A DNA stretch of 64,000 bases, taken from contig CALBZA010000080.1 in assembly GCA_937890005.1 (NCBI GenBank), forward strand, positions 1-64,000, written 5' to 3'. Below the pieces are notes generated by a model. It was not told where the DNA came from. It was given only the letters and a program-made list of their open reading frames with translations, and ran no database searches. This DNA is from an uncultured Verrucomicrobia subdivision 3 bacterium. GTDB taxonomy: Bacteria; Verrucomicrobiota; Verrucomicrobiia; Limisphaerales; DASXHY01. The position numbers and the translations under genes are program-made. Positions 42,908 to 50,585 of the stretch are shown in pieces. Position 1 is the first letter of the stretch; every line of letters begins with the position of its first letter.

Positions 42908-43260
42908 ACGCGTTCTTCAAGGTTGTTCCTCTCACTGAAACCTCGGCACGGAACTGTCTCCTGATCAACCAGCTTGCGACGCCGGGTTTGGGATCGATCA
43001 TGGTCGGACGCTGGCTCGCCGGCGTTCCCCAACTCCTGCTCGCACTGACCGGCTTCTGCATGTTCGCCGCCTGGTTTCTGCTTACGCTCCGCGAGGCGTA
43101 TCGGCTCTCGGATTTTTCTGGCGACCCGAAAAGCTACACCTGGCTGGGCATCTCCGGCGCGATTGTCTTTGCTGTCGCGTGGCTTTGGGCATTGGTGACA
43201 AGCCTTCAGGTTCTCAAAGCTGCAAGAAAATCCCGCGCCGCACCGCCACCACTGCCTTGA
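42904..43260 (+). CDS. Small membrane protein, hypothetical
   Basis: A 118-residue protein, start GTG overlapping the stop of the GYF_2 gene. Two strong hydrophobic segments (about residues 42-60 and 77-100) with a charged loop; basic tail ending KSRAAPPPLP. The N-terminal part has CLLINQLATPGLGSIMVGRW, similar to small membrane proteins seen beside GYF_2 genes. No catalytic motif. Translational coupling suggests it works with the GYF_2 protein. Confidence 0.8.
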   Translation: MNAFFKVVPLTETSARNCLLINQLATPGLGSIMVGRWLAGVPQLLLALTGFCMFAAWFLLTLREAYRLSDFSGDPKSYTWLGISGAIVFAVAWLWALVTSLQVLKAARKSRAAPPPLP

Positions 43261-43346
43261 GAAGGAGCATTTCGCCGAAGGAAATCCGGAAGGCGTTTTG
43301 GCGTGAACTCGTGAGGCTGTTTGGCTTTTTCGGAAGTTCGATGCCT

Positions 43347-44663
43347 TCACTTCGGTGTCGTATCCAGGCGGCCATATTTTCTGAGGGCCGGCCAGATCAA
43401 CGCGATCACAATCACCACAATCACGGTTCCCACTCCACCGGACACCGCAGACACCACAGCACCGACCGCTTCAGGCTGTCCCATACCGCGTCCGAAAATG
43501 TGCGCGACCATGCCGGATTCAAATTCGCCCAGTTCGTTGGAAGCGCCGATGAACAGACTGTTCACAGCCGACACGCGCCCGCGCTTTTCATCCGGCGTCA
43601 GCACCTGCACCAGCGTTTGCCGAACGATGACACTGATGTTGTCCACTGCGCCGCAAACCAGCAGCGCGGCGAAGGAAAGCCAGAACGACTTGGAAAGCCC
43701 AAACACCACGATCCCGACTCCGAACATCGCAACCGCCAGCAGCATGGCACGGCCGGCGTGTTGCAGAGGCGGCCGGTGAGCGATGATCAACGTGCAGATC
43801 ACCGCACCAATCGGCATTGCCATCCGCAACCCGGCCAATCCGGTCGGAGTCGCACCGAGAATGTCCTTTGCATAAATCGGCAGCAGATTCGTTGCGCCAC
43901 CGAGCAGAACAGCGAACAGGTCCAGTGTCAGCGTTGCGAAGATGATCTTGTTCTCGAAAACGAACTTGAATCCGGCGCCAAGATTTCTGAACGAGATCGG
44001 TTCACGCGCCTTGACCATGTGATCGCGGCGGATCATCGCAACCATGGCAAAGCAGGTCAGGGCAGCTGCACTGTTCAGCAGATAGATCGTCGCTGCGGCA
44101 TAAGGAGTGCGCCGATGCAGCCACGTCACAAGAATTCCCGCCAGCGCAGGTCCAAGAACTGACGAAAACTGGAATGTGCCGCTGTTGAACGCCACTGCCT
44201 GGGGAAAGAGTCGCGGAGTAACAATGTGCGGCAGGAACGCCGCGCTCGCCGGCCACATGAACGTGCGTGCCGCGGCAATCAACACCAGACAGCCATACAT
44301 CCAGCTCACCGGAGCGTGCGTCGCTGAGATCAATCCCAAACACAGACTTGCCAGCATCATCACCAGCGTCATCGACATGATGATGCGTTTGCGATTGAAA
44401 CTGTCCGCCACATGCCCGGCGGGAAGCGTCAGCGCAATCATCGGTATCATGAACGCCAGCCCCACCATCGCCAGCGCCTTCGCAGAATGCGTGCGTTCGT
44501 AAAGCTCCCACCCCACTGTGAACACCAGCATTTGCTGCCCGATCGAGGCGAAGAAACGGCCGATGAGATAAATCACGAAGTCGCGGTTGCGGAGGACGGC
44601 ATACTTGTCATTGCCACCTCCTTTCGCGACTGCCGACTCGACTGAGACTTCGGGATCGTCCAT
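43347..44663 (-). CDS. MFS transporter (EntS-like)
   Basis: A 438-residue major facilitator with about 12 hydrophobic segments. The stretches RDFVIYLIGRFFASIGQQML, GHVADSFNRKRIIMSM (motif A of the first half) and GLRMAMPIGAVIC are typical of the EntS/enterobactin-exporter-like branch, which also includes macrolide exporters. Substrate cannot be assigned. It stands alone between the GYF_2 cluster (convergent) and a GGDEF gene 57 bases upstream on the same strand. Confidence 0.9.
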   Translation of the reverse strand: MDDPEVSVESAVAKGGGNDKYAVLRNRDFVIYLIGRFFASIGQQMLVFTVGWELYERTHSAKALAMVGLAFMIPMIALTLPAGHVADSFNRKRIIMSMTLVMMLASLCLGLISATHAPVSWMYGCLVLIAAARTFMWPASAAFLPHIVTPRLFPQAVAFNSGTFQFSSVLGPALAGILVTWLHRRTPYAAATIYLLNSAAALTCFAMVAMIRRDHMVKAREPISFRNLGAGFKFVFENKIIFATLTLDLFAVLLGGATNLLPIYAKDILGATPTGLAGLRMAMPIGAVICTLIIAHRPPLQHAGRAMLLAVAMFGVGIVVFGLSKSFWLSFAALLVCGAVDNISVIVRQTLVQVLTPDEKRGRVSAVNSLFIGASNELGEFESGMVAHIFGRGMGQPEAVGAVVSAVSGGVGTVIVVIVIALIWPALRKYGRLDTTPK

Positions 44664-44720
44664 TGAGGATGCGCAGAACTTAAACGATAGCTGCGGAAGG
44701 TCGAGACAAGGAAGCGCAGG

Positions 44721-45653
44721 CTATTCGGTGAGGACCGTCGTCTCTTCTCTTGGAGTTCCTCCCGCGATTGAAAGCCGGTTCTTGCCCGCTGCCTTGCTTC
44801 GGAACAATCCACGATCCGCTTCCGCCAGCAGTTCATGCTTGTTCGCGGCGTCATGCGGATAGGTCGCGACTCCGAAGGATGCGGTGAGATGAACGTTGAT
44901 GTTCTCCTTCTGCAGAAATGCGGTCTGGTTCAGCGTCCGCATCAACCTCTGCACCTTTCCGGTCGCCATGCTCCGATTGTGCCGGGGAAGAATGATTACG
45001 AACTCATCTCCACCGTAACGAACAATTCGATCGTCCGGACTGAGGTCGTGATGCAGCGCCTGCGCGACTTCCTTCAACACCTTGCTGCCAAGAAGATGCC
45101 CGTGCCGATCCACCACGTGCTTGAAGTTGTCGATGTCGAAAAAAACGATTGCGAGCTCCTCGTTGCGGGCATTGGGTCCGCTCAGAAAACGGTCCAGATA
45201 GCGATGCAGATAACGCGTGTTGTGAAAGCCGGAAACGTCGTCCGTCACGGAAAGCTTCAGCACGCGGTCGTGTTCTTTCTTGAGTTCGACCGAAAGGCGT
45301 CGCAGTCGCAGCAGATTGCTGACGCGCGATCGCAACTCGTGCTCATCGATCGGTCGGACAATGAGGTCGTCCACCAACCGTCCGAGATGCCGCGTCGGCC
45401 GGCTGCCCGATCTCCGGATTGTCAGCAACAGGAACGGGAGAAGCACCGGTTCCTCGGCCTTGCGACGGGAACGGATGGCGCCGGAGAGCTGTTTCAATGA
45501 CGGACCGTCCACGATCGCGAGATCGAAGCGTTCGTCGAGCAGTTCGTCACTCCGCGCAGACACGATGTCGTATTTTTCGGAAAGCCAGTCCTCAAGCAGG
45601 TGGCGGTCGGATTTCGCCTTCACCTGTATCAGAATGCGTTGCTTCTGTTCCAC
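44721..45653 (-). CDS. GGDEF diguanylate cyclase with degenerate receiver-like N terminus
   Basis: A 310-residue protein. The C-terminal GGDEF domain has an intact RYGGDEFVII (residues 214-218), the upstream DIDNFKHVVDRHGH segment and LLAEADRGLFRSKAAGKNR, so c-di-GMP synthesis is likely. The RxxD inhibitory site is absent at the expected position. Residues 1-115 resemble a receiver fold, with Asp49 in DLAIVDG and the late LIVRPIDEHEL, but the acidic pair after the first strand is replaced by QVKAKSD, so phosphorylation is doubtful. No histidine kinase is adjacent, and the input signal is unknown. Confidence 0.88.
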   Translation of the reverse strand: MEQKQRILIQVKAKSDRHLLEDWLSEKYDIVSARSDELLDERFDLAIVDGPSLKQLSGAIRSRRKAEEPVLLPFLLLTIRRSGSRPTRHLGRLVDDLIVRPIDEHELRSRVSNLLRLRRLSVELKKEHDRVLKLSVTDDVSGFHNTRYLHRYLDRFLSGPNARNEELAIVFFDIDNFKHVVDRHGHLLGSKVLKEVAQALHHDLSPDDRIVRYGGDEFVIILPRHNRSMATGKVQRLMRTLNQTAFLQKENINVHLTASFGVATYPHDAANKHELLAEADRGLFRSKAAGKNRLSIAGGTPREETTVLTE

Positions 45654-45742
45654 GAATCAACTTATGCACCGACGACGGAATGCAACGTGGGAATGTTCCT
45701 CCTTCGCCCGACGGTGTCGGATCGGATGTGCGGCTGGAAACA

Positions 45743-45776
45743 AAAACCTCTGCCGCGTGAAAACGGCAGAGGTTTT
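45743..45776 (-). terminator. Intrinsic terminator of the sdh operon
   Basis: A perfect 13-bp stem (45743-45755 with 45764-45776) and eight-base loop; on the minus strand it ends GAGGTTTTTG, giving a U-run. It lies 20 bases after the sdhB stop. Confidence 0.85.
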
Positions 45777-45795
45777 CAAACGATGTCCGGCGAGT

Positions 45796-46542
45796 TTATT
45801 TGCCCTTGAGAATGGCCATGCCGTAATCGCGGTTCAGCTTCGCGATGAAGCTGAGGCTGATTTCCTTCGGACAAACCGCTTCGCACGATCCGGTGACCGT
45901 GCAGTTGCCAAAGCCTTCGGCGTCCATCTGACGGACCATGTTCACTGCACGACGATCCTTCTCCGCCTTGCCCTGAGGAAGCAGGTTGAGATGCGAAACT
46001 TTGGCCGCGACAAACAACATGGCCGACGCGTTCTTGCACACGGCCACGCAGGCGCCACAACCGATGCAGGCCGCGGCATCCATGGAAAGATCGGCAGCCT
46101 CCTTCGGAACCGGGATGGCATTTCCATCCGGAGTGCCGCCGGTGTTAACAGAAACGAATCCACCGGCCTGAATGATGCGGTCGAAAGCGGAACGATTGAC
46201 GGCAAGATCCCGGATGGTCGGGAACGCCGCGGCGCGCCAGGGTTCGATCGTAATCGTGTCGCCATCCTTGAAATGCCGCATGTGCAGCTGGCAGGTCGCG
46301 GTGCCGCGATGACCACCGTGTGGGATGCCGTTGATCACGAGCGAACACATGCCGCAGATGCCTTCGCGACAATCGGAGTCGAACGCGATCGGCTCGCCGC
46401 CGTTCTGGATGATGTCTTCATTCACGACATCCAGCATTTCCAGGAACGACATGTCCTCAATGATGCCCCTGGCCTGATAGGTCTCGAAACGACCGGCCGT
46501 GTTCGCGTTCTTCTGCCGCCAAACTTTCAGTGTAAGATTCAT
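45796..46542 (-). CDS. sdhB: Succinate dehydrogenase iron-sulfur subunit
   Basis: A 248-residue subunit that carries electrons from the flavoprotein to quinone. The [2Fe-2S] ligands are Cys58, Cys63, Cys66 and Cys84. The C-terminal ferredoxin part has Cys159, Cys162, Cys165 (CIGCGACVAVC) with Cys169, and Cys214, Cys220, Cys224. It begins only two bases after the ORF6N gene stop (TAG-TC-ATG on the minus strand), and I see no Shine-Dalgarno sequence in the 18 bases upstream. It may therefore depend on translational coupling to the inserted gene. A strong terminator follows. Confidence 0.96.
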   Translation of the reverse strand: MNLTLKVWRQKNANTAGRFETYQARGIIEDMSFLEMLDVVNEDIIQNGGEPIAFDSDCREGICGMCSLVINGIPHGGHRGTATCQLHMRHFKDGDTITIEPWRAAAFPTIRDLAVNRSAFDRIIQAGGFVSVNTGGTPDGNAIPVPKEAADLSMDAAACIGCGACVAVCKNASAMLFVAAKVSHLNLLPQGKAEKDRRAVNMVRQMDAEGFGNCTVTGSCEAVCPKEISLSFIAKLNRDYGMAILKGK

Positions 46543-46544
46543 GA

Positions 46545-47120
46545 CTAACGGGATTTTGCTAAAGCTCTGGTTCTGCTACCGCGCAATTCACGACCGGCGT
46601 GAAAACCGATCTCTCGCCGCGCGGATTTTTCATCTGATTCAGGTTCGGCCATCAGTTCTCGAATGGCTTCGAACACAACCTTGAACTGGTCGTCGTACTT
46701 TTGTTCCAGGTCATTCAGGCGTTTTGTCAATTCAACGTTTGATGCAAGCCACTGACGCAGCCGCACAAACGTTCGCATGATTTCAATGTTCACCTGAACC
46801 GCTCGGGGGCTACGAAGGACACTGGAAAGCATTGCGACCCCTTGCTCGGTAAAGACGTAAGGAAGGTATTTCCGATGCTCCCCCTGCTTTAAGATCACAA
46901 TCTGTGATCTTGAAAGCTGAGAGGCTTCATCACGGTTCAATTGGAACATGAAGTCCTCTGGAAATCGTTCCTTATTCCGCTTCACCGCTTGATTAAGGGC
47001 CCGAACCTCCACGCCATATAGAGCGGCCAGATCGCCGTCCAACATGACGCGCTGTCCGCGAATCTGGTAAATCAGATTCTCGGCTGCGCGGGTCACGATC
47101 TTGTCAGCGTCTCTGGCCAT
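46545..47120 (-). CDS. ORF6N (KilA-N related) domain protein inside the sdh operon
   Basis: A 191-residue protein with the ORF6N DNA-binding domain of phages and mobile elements: IYQIRGQRVMLDGDLAALYG, AVKRNKERFPEDFMFQL, YLPYVFTEQGVAMLSSVL and MRTFVRLRQWL. A C-terminal coiled coil (about residues 128-155) and a basic tail follow. It lies between sdhA (38 bases away) and sdhB (2 bases away). Base composition differs: 210 G/C in 420 counted bases (50%) at 46621-47040, against 151 of 240 (63%) in sdhA at 48481-48720. This argues for acquisition. Such genes can be repressor or antirepressor-like, but its role here is unknown. Confidence 0.88.
   Translation of the reverse strand: MARDADKIVTRAAENLIYQIRGQRVMLDGDLAALYGVEVRALNQAVKRNKERFPEDFMFQLNRDEASQLSRSQIVILKQGEHRKYLPYVFTEQGVAMLSSVLRSPRAVQVNIEIMRTFVRLRQWLASNVELTKRLNDLEQKYDDQFKVVFEAIRELMAEPESDEKSARREIGFHAGRELRGSRTRALAKSR
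46886..46917. repeat. 32-bp near-perfect palindrome inside the ORF6N gene
   Basis: Arms of 14 bases (46886-46899 and 46903-46917, one bulged base at 46912) around a three-base centre; the core reads AAGATCACA-ATC-TGTGATCTT. It falls on the codons for the SQIVILK stretch. It could be a transposition or regulatory target, an mRNA hairpin or coincidence of coding. Confidence 0.7.
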
Positions 47121-47158
47121 GGTTCAACCGGTGACAATTGTTACGTGTTCATCTCGTC

Positions 47159-49075
47159 TTACTTGTAGCTTCGCGTGCTCATGTGAACTTCTTCATACAC
47201 GAGCGGTTCCTTGTGCAGGATCGGTTGCTTGTCCAGACCCTGATACTGCCATGCGGCCACATACGAGAAATTCGCGTCATCGCGCTGCGCCTCGCCATCG
47301 GGTGTCTGGTATTCGGTTCGGAAATGTCCACCACACGATTCGTTGCGATGCAGGGCATCGCAACAAAGCAGTTCGGCGAACTCCATGAAGTCAGCCACAC
47401 GGCCGGCATACTCGAGATCCTGGTTGAACTCGCCGCCGTCGCCGGTCACGCGGACGTTCTTCCAGAATTCCTCGCGCAAGGCGGGAATGCGCTGAAGGGC
47501 TTCCTTCAGGCCGGCTTCGTTGCGCGCCATGCCGCACTTTTCCCAAAGCAGCTTTCCGAGTTCGCGATGGAATGAAGTCACGGTGCGTTTGCCTTTCACT
47601 CCGAGAAGCTTCCTGGTGAACGCGCGAATGTCTTCCTCGGCCTTCTTGAACTCGGGATGATTGACGTTCGGCTTCGGCTGTTTCGCGGACGCGAAATAGT
47701 TGCCGATGGTGTAAGGCAGAACGAAGTAACCGTCCGCAAGACCCTGCATCAGCGCGCTGGCGCCAAGGCGGTTTGCGCCATGGTCGGAGAAGTTGGCTTC
47801 GCCAATCACGAACAATCCCGGCACGGTGCTCATCAGATTGTAATCCACCCAGGTGCCGCCCATCGTGTAATGCACCGCCGGATAGATGCGCATCGGAACC
47901 TTGTACGCATTCTCGCCGGTGATCTTTTCATACATGTCGAAAAGATTGCCGTAACGCTCGCGGATCTTGTCTTCACCGAGACGCTTGATGGCGTCCGCGA
48001 AATCGAGATAAACGCCCAGCCCACCGGGACCGACACCACGACCATCATCACAGGCTTCCTTCGCCGCACGGGATGAAATGTCGCGCGGCGCGAGATTGCC
48101 GAAGCTCGGATACTTGCGTTCGAGATAATAATCGCGATCGGCTTCCGGAATATCGCCCGGTGCCTTGCCACAATCCTCTTTCCGCTTCGGCACCCAGACA
48201 CGACCGTCGTTGCGAAGCGATTCGGACATCAGCGTCAGCTTGGATTGATGATCACCGCTGACCGGGATGCAGGTCGGATGAATCTGTGTGTAGCACGGGT
48301 TCGCGAAGAACGCGCCTTTCTTGTAGGCACGCCAGGTCGCAGTGACATTGCATCCTTTGGCATTGGTGGAAAGGAAGAAAACGTTTCCGTAACCCCCCGT
48401 GCCGAGGACCACTGCGTCGGCGGCGTGTGAAGAAATCTCACCAGTCACGAGGTTGCGGACGACGATGCCTTTCGCGTGGCCGTCGATGACCACCACATCG
48501 AGCATTTCCGTGCGCGGATACATCTGCACATTACCGAGCCCGATCTGCCGGGAAAGCGCCTGGTAAGCGCCGAGCAACAGCTGCTGGCCGGTCTGGCCGC
48601 GCGCGTAGAACGTGCGTGAAACCTGCGCGCCGCCGAAGGAGCGGTTGTCGAGCAAACCGCCATATTCGCGCGCAAACGGTACGCCCTGCGCGACGCACTG
48701 GTCGATAATGTTGACGCTGACTTCGGCGAGGCGATGAACGTTCGCTTCGCGGGCGCGGAAGTCGCCGCCCTTGATCGTGTCGTAGAACAGGCGGTAAACC
48801 GAGTCGCCGTCGTTCTGATAATTCTTGGCGGCGTTGATTCCACCCTGGGCGGCAATGCTGTGGGCGCGCCGCGGGCTGTCCTGGAAGCAGAAGCACTTCA
48901 CCTTGTATCCGAGTTCAGCGAGCGTTGCCGCGGCGGAAGCACCGGCGAGACCGCTGCCAACCACGATGACGTCGAACTTGCGCTTGTTAGCGGGGTTGAC
49001 GAGCTTCAGGTCGAACTTGTGCTTGCTCCACTTTTGCCCGATCGGGCCGGAGGGAATTTTCGAATCGAGAACCAT
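47159..49075 (-). CDS. sdhA: Succinate dehydrogenase flavoprotein subunit
   Basis: A 638-residue flavoprotein that oxidises succinate. The dinucleotide motif VVGSGLAGASAAA is at residues 38-50. The FAD-attaching histidine is His72 in RRAHSIAAQGG. Catalytic-region stretches are QIHPTCIPVSGDHQSK and the later MGGTWVDYNLMSTVPGLFV. It is the longer type with an inserted region, as in Bacteroidetes, Chlamydiae and Verrucomicrobia. It begins one base after the sdhC stop, with AAGGAGG near its start. ORF6N follows 38 bases after its stop, splitting it from sdhB. Confidence 0.96.
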   Translation of the reverse strand: MVLDSKIPSGPIGQKWSKHKFDLKLVNPANKRKFDVIVVGSGLAGASAAATLAELGYKVKCFCFQDSPRRAHSIAAQGGINAAKNYQNDGDSVYRLFYDTIKGGDFRAREANVHRLAEVSVNIIDQCVAQGVPFAREYGGLLDNRSFGGAQVSRTFYARGQTGQQLLLGAYQALSRQIGLGNVQMYPRTEMLDVVVIDGHAKGIVVRNLVTGEISSHAADAVVLGTGGYGNVFFLSTNAKGCNVTATWRAYKKGAFFANPCYTQIHPTCIPVSGDHQSKLTLMSESLRNDGRVWVPKRKEDCGKAPGDIPEADRDYYLERKYPSFGNLAPRDISSRAAKEACDDGRGVGPGGLGVYLDFADAIKRLGEDKIRERYGNLFDMYEKITGENAYKVPMRIYPAVHYTMGGTWVDYNLMSTVPGLFVIGEANFSDHGANRLGASALMQGLADGYFVLPYTIGNYFASAKQPKPNVNHPEFKKAEEDIRAFTRKLLGVKGKRTVTSFHRELGKLLWEKCGMARNEAGLKEALQRIPALREEFWKNVRVTGDGGEFNQDLEYAGRVADFMEFAELLCCDALHRNESCGGHFRTEYQTPDGEAQRDDANFSYVAAWQYQGLDKQPILHKEPLVYEEVHMSTRSYK

Positions 49076-49076
49076 A

Positions 49077-49805
49077 TTACTTCGTCGCCTCCTTCACTAA
49101 GCCCAGGAGAATTGCGACAGGAATTGAGCTGTAACCAAGGAAAAGAATCACTCCGAACACCTTCGCCGCCTTGTCGAGGAACGGACCGTACACCTTGTTC
49201 TTCCAGCCAATCGACTGAAACATGGCGCTGATGCCGTGGCTCAGGTGCAGCGAGAGAAGCCCCACACCGAGAATATAAAAGAGCGATACCCAGACATTTT
49301 TAAAGCCGACCACCATCATGTTGTAAACGTGGTGGCGCATCAGATCGGTTGTGCCGGGGATCGGTTCCTGAAAAGCCGGGTCGTGAAAATCCTGGCCGGT
49401 GAAGTTGATCGCTTTGACGCGAACCGTGTAGTGCAGCAGGTGGTAAACGATGAAGGCGAAGATGATCAGGCCGCTCATCAGCATGGTGCGCGAAGCATAG
49501 CTGGAACCGACGGGCTTGTATTGGGCGTAACCGACCGGCCGGGCCGCGCGGTTCTCGGCCGACAGCTTGATCGCCGACCAGATGTGCAGAACGATGATCG
49601 CCAGCAGGCTCAGGCGAACCACCCAGAGGCCTTCCCCAAGATTCTGCAGGAAATGCCCGTATCGGTTGATTGCCTCGGGACCGAGGAAGATCTGCAGGTT
49701 CCCGACCATGTGGCCGACGACAAACAAGAACAATGCAAAGCCGGTAACGGCCATGATGTATTTCTTGCCCAATGAGGATCCGAAAATGTTAGTGATGACT
49801 TTCAT
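49077..49805 (-). CDS. sdhC: Succinate dehydrogenase cytochrome b subunit
   Basis: A 242-residue membrane anchor with five helices. It has His32 (VVGHMVGNLQIF), VLHIWSAIKL, IVYHLLHYTVR and LHLSHGISAMFQSIG, giving ligands for two haem b, the type-B (single-subunit) arrangement without SdhD. This type is common in the Bacteroidetes/Verrucomicrobia group and can work in either direction with menaquinone. It is the first gene of the sdhC-A-(ORF6N)-B operon; a candidate promoter lies upstream at 49839-49868. Confidence 0.93.
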   Translation of the reverse strand: MKVITNIFGSSLGKKYIMAVTGFALFLFVVGHMVGNLQIFLGPEAINRYGHFLQNLGEGLWVVRLSLLAIIVLHIWSAIKLSAENRAARPVGYAQYKPVGSSYASRTMLMSGLIIFAFIVYHLLHYTVRVKAINFTGQDFHDPAFQEPIPGTTDLMRHHVYNMMVVGFKNVWVSLFYILGVGLLSLHLSHGISAMFQSIGWKNKVYGPFLDKAAKVFGVILFLGYSSIPVAILLGLVKEATK

Positions 49806-49838
49806 GAATCTGTTTCCGCCGGTAGGAAACGCGCTGAA

Positions 49839-49868
49839 ACTCTACGTATGGTTCGGACGCAGCGTCAA
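49839..49868 (-). promoter_or_regulatory. Candidate promoter of the sdh operon
   Basis: On the minus strand TTGACG (49868-49863) and TAGAGT (49844-49839) are 18 bases apart, ending 33 bases before the sdhC ATG. A GTTTCC/GGAAAC hairpin with a seven-base loop lies in the leader near 49812-49830. By-eye prediction only. Confidence 0.35.
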
Positions 49869-49916
49869 TGATGCATTATTAGATATAAGGATAGGGGGAT
49901 TCCGCGTTTACCCCGC

Positions 49917-50585
49917 CTAATCCGGATCGGCGATACGAACCAATTCCCGCAAACTGTTGCCGACCTTGGCATCGCGCCGGACAAGCTCCGCAGATAATCC
50001 CGCAGAAATGGCTCCGCGAAAATCCATTTCTTCGCTATCGCCAATGTGAAGTATTTCGTCTGGAGGCACTCCAAGCTTTTCCGCGACATGCTGGAAAATG
50101 ACAGGCGAGGGCTTCGGAAAACCGACTTCACAGGAAATCGCCAGTGTTTCGAAGTAACCGGCAAGACCCAGTTGCTTCAAAAGCGGACGCAACCGTTCAT
50201 CCCAGTTTGAAACGATCGCCAGCGGAATGCCGGCGGCTGCAAGAGATTCCAATGTTGGAACGACATCATCAAACACCCGCCAGGCATCCGGTTGTTCGAA
50301 CCGGTCATAGAGCTCCGGAAAGAAAGCGACCGGGCCATCGATGAGCCCGGCGAAGGTTTGAATCACAAGCCGTTCCCAGCCTTCGCGCGTATAGTCGAAG
50401 TCCGGGCAACTTTTCCAGGCGTTCTTGAACCGTTGATTCAACGCCTCCTGATCCAAACCCGAAAATCCATGCTTTGCAGCGACTTCGGCGTAGAGATGCC
50501 CGACCGATGGCCACGGATGAATCAGCGTGCCGCCCACGTCAAATGTGACTGCCCGCACGCGTTTTCCTGTTCGTGACACGATCAT
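49917..50585 (-). CDS. HAD superfamily hydrolase (subfamily IA)
   Basis: A 222-residue haloacid dehalogenase-type phosphatase. Motif I is TFDVGGTLIHPW, where the second catalytic Asp is replaced by Gly in DVGGT as in many HDHD3-like members; motif II is AIVSNWDERL; motif III/IV is KPSPVIFQ with IGDSEEMDF. Start 50585 (MIVSRTGKR) overlaps the folC stop (ATGA); the frame extends to 50786 but that extension is inside folC. It probably cleaves a small phosphorylated substrate such as a sugar phosphate or nucleotide. Substrate not assigned. Confidence 0.88.
   Translation of the reverse strand: MIVSRTGKRVRAVTFDVGGTLIHPWPSVGHLYAEVAAKHGFSGLDQEALNQRFKNAWKSCPDFDYTREGWERLVIQTFAGLIDGPVAFFPELYDRFEQPDAWRVFDDVVPTLESLAAAGIPLAIVSNWDERLRPLLKQLGLAGYFETLAISCEVGFPKPSPVIFQHVAEKLGVPPDEILHIGDSEEMDFRGAISAGLSAELVRRDAKVGNSLRELVRIADPD

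Noticed and set aside
46886..46917. CRP/FNR-type operator
   Set aside because: The TGTGA/TCACA halves are present but in the wrong order and spacing, and the site lies deep inside a coding sequence.
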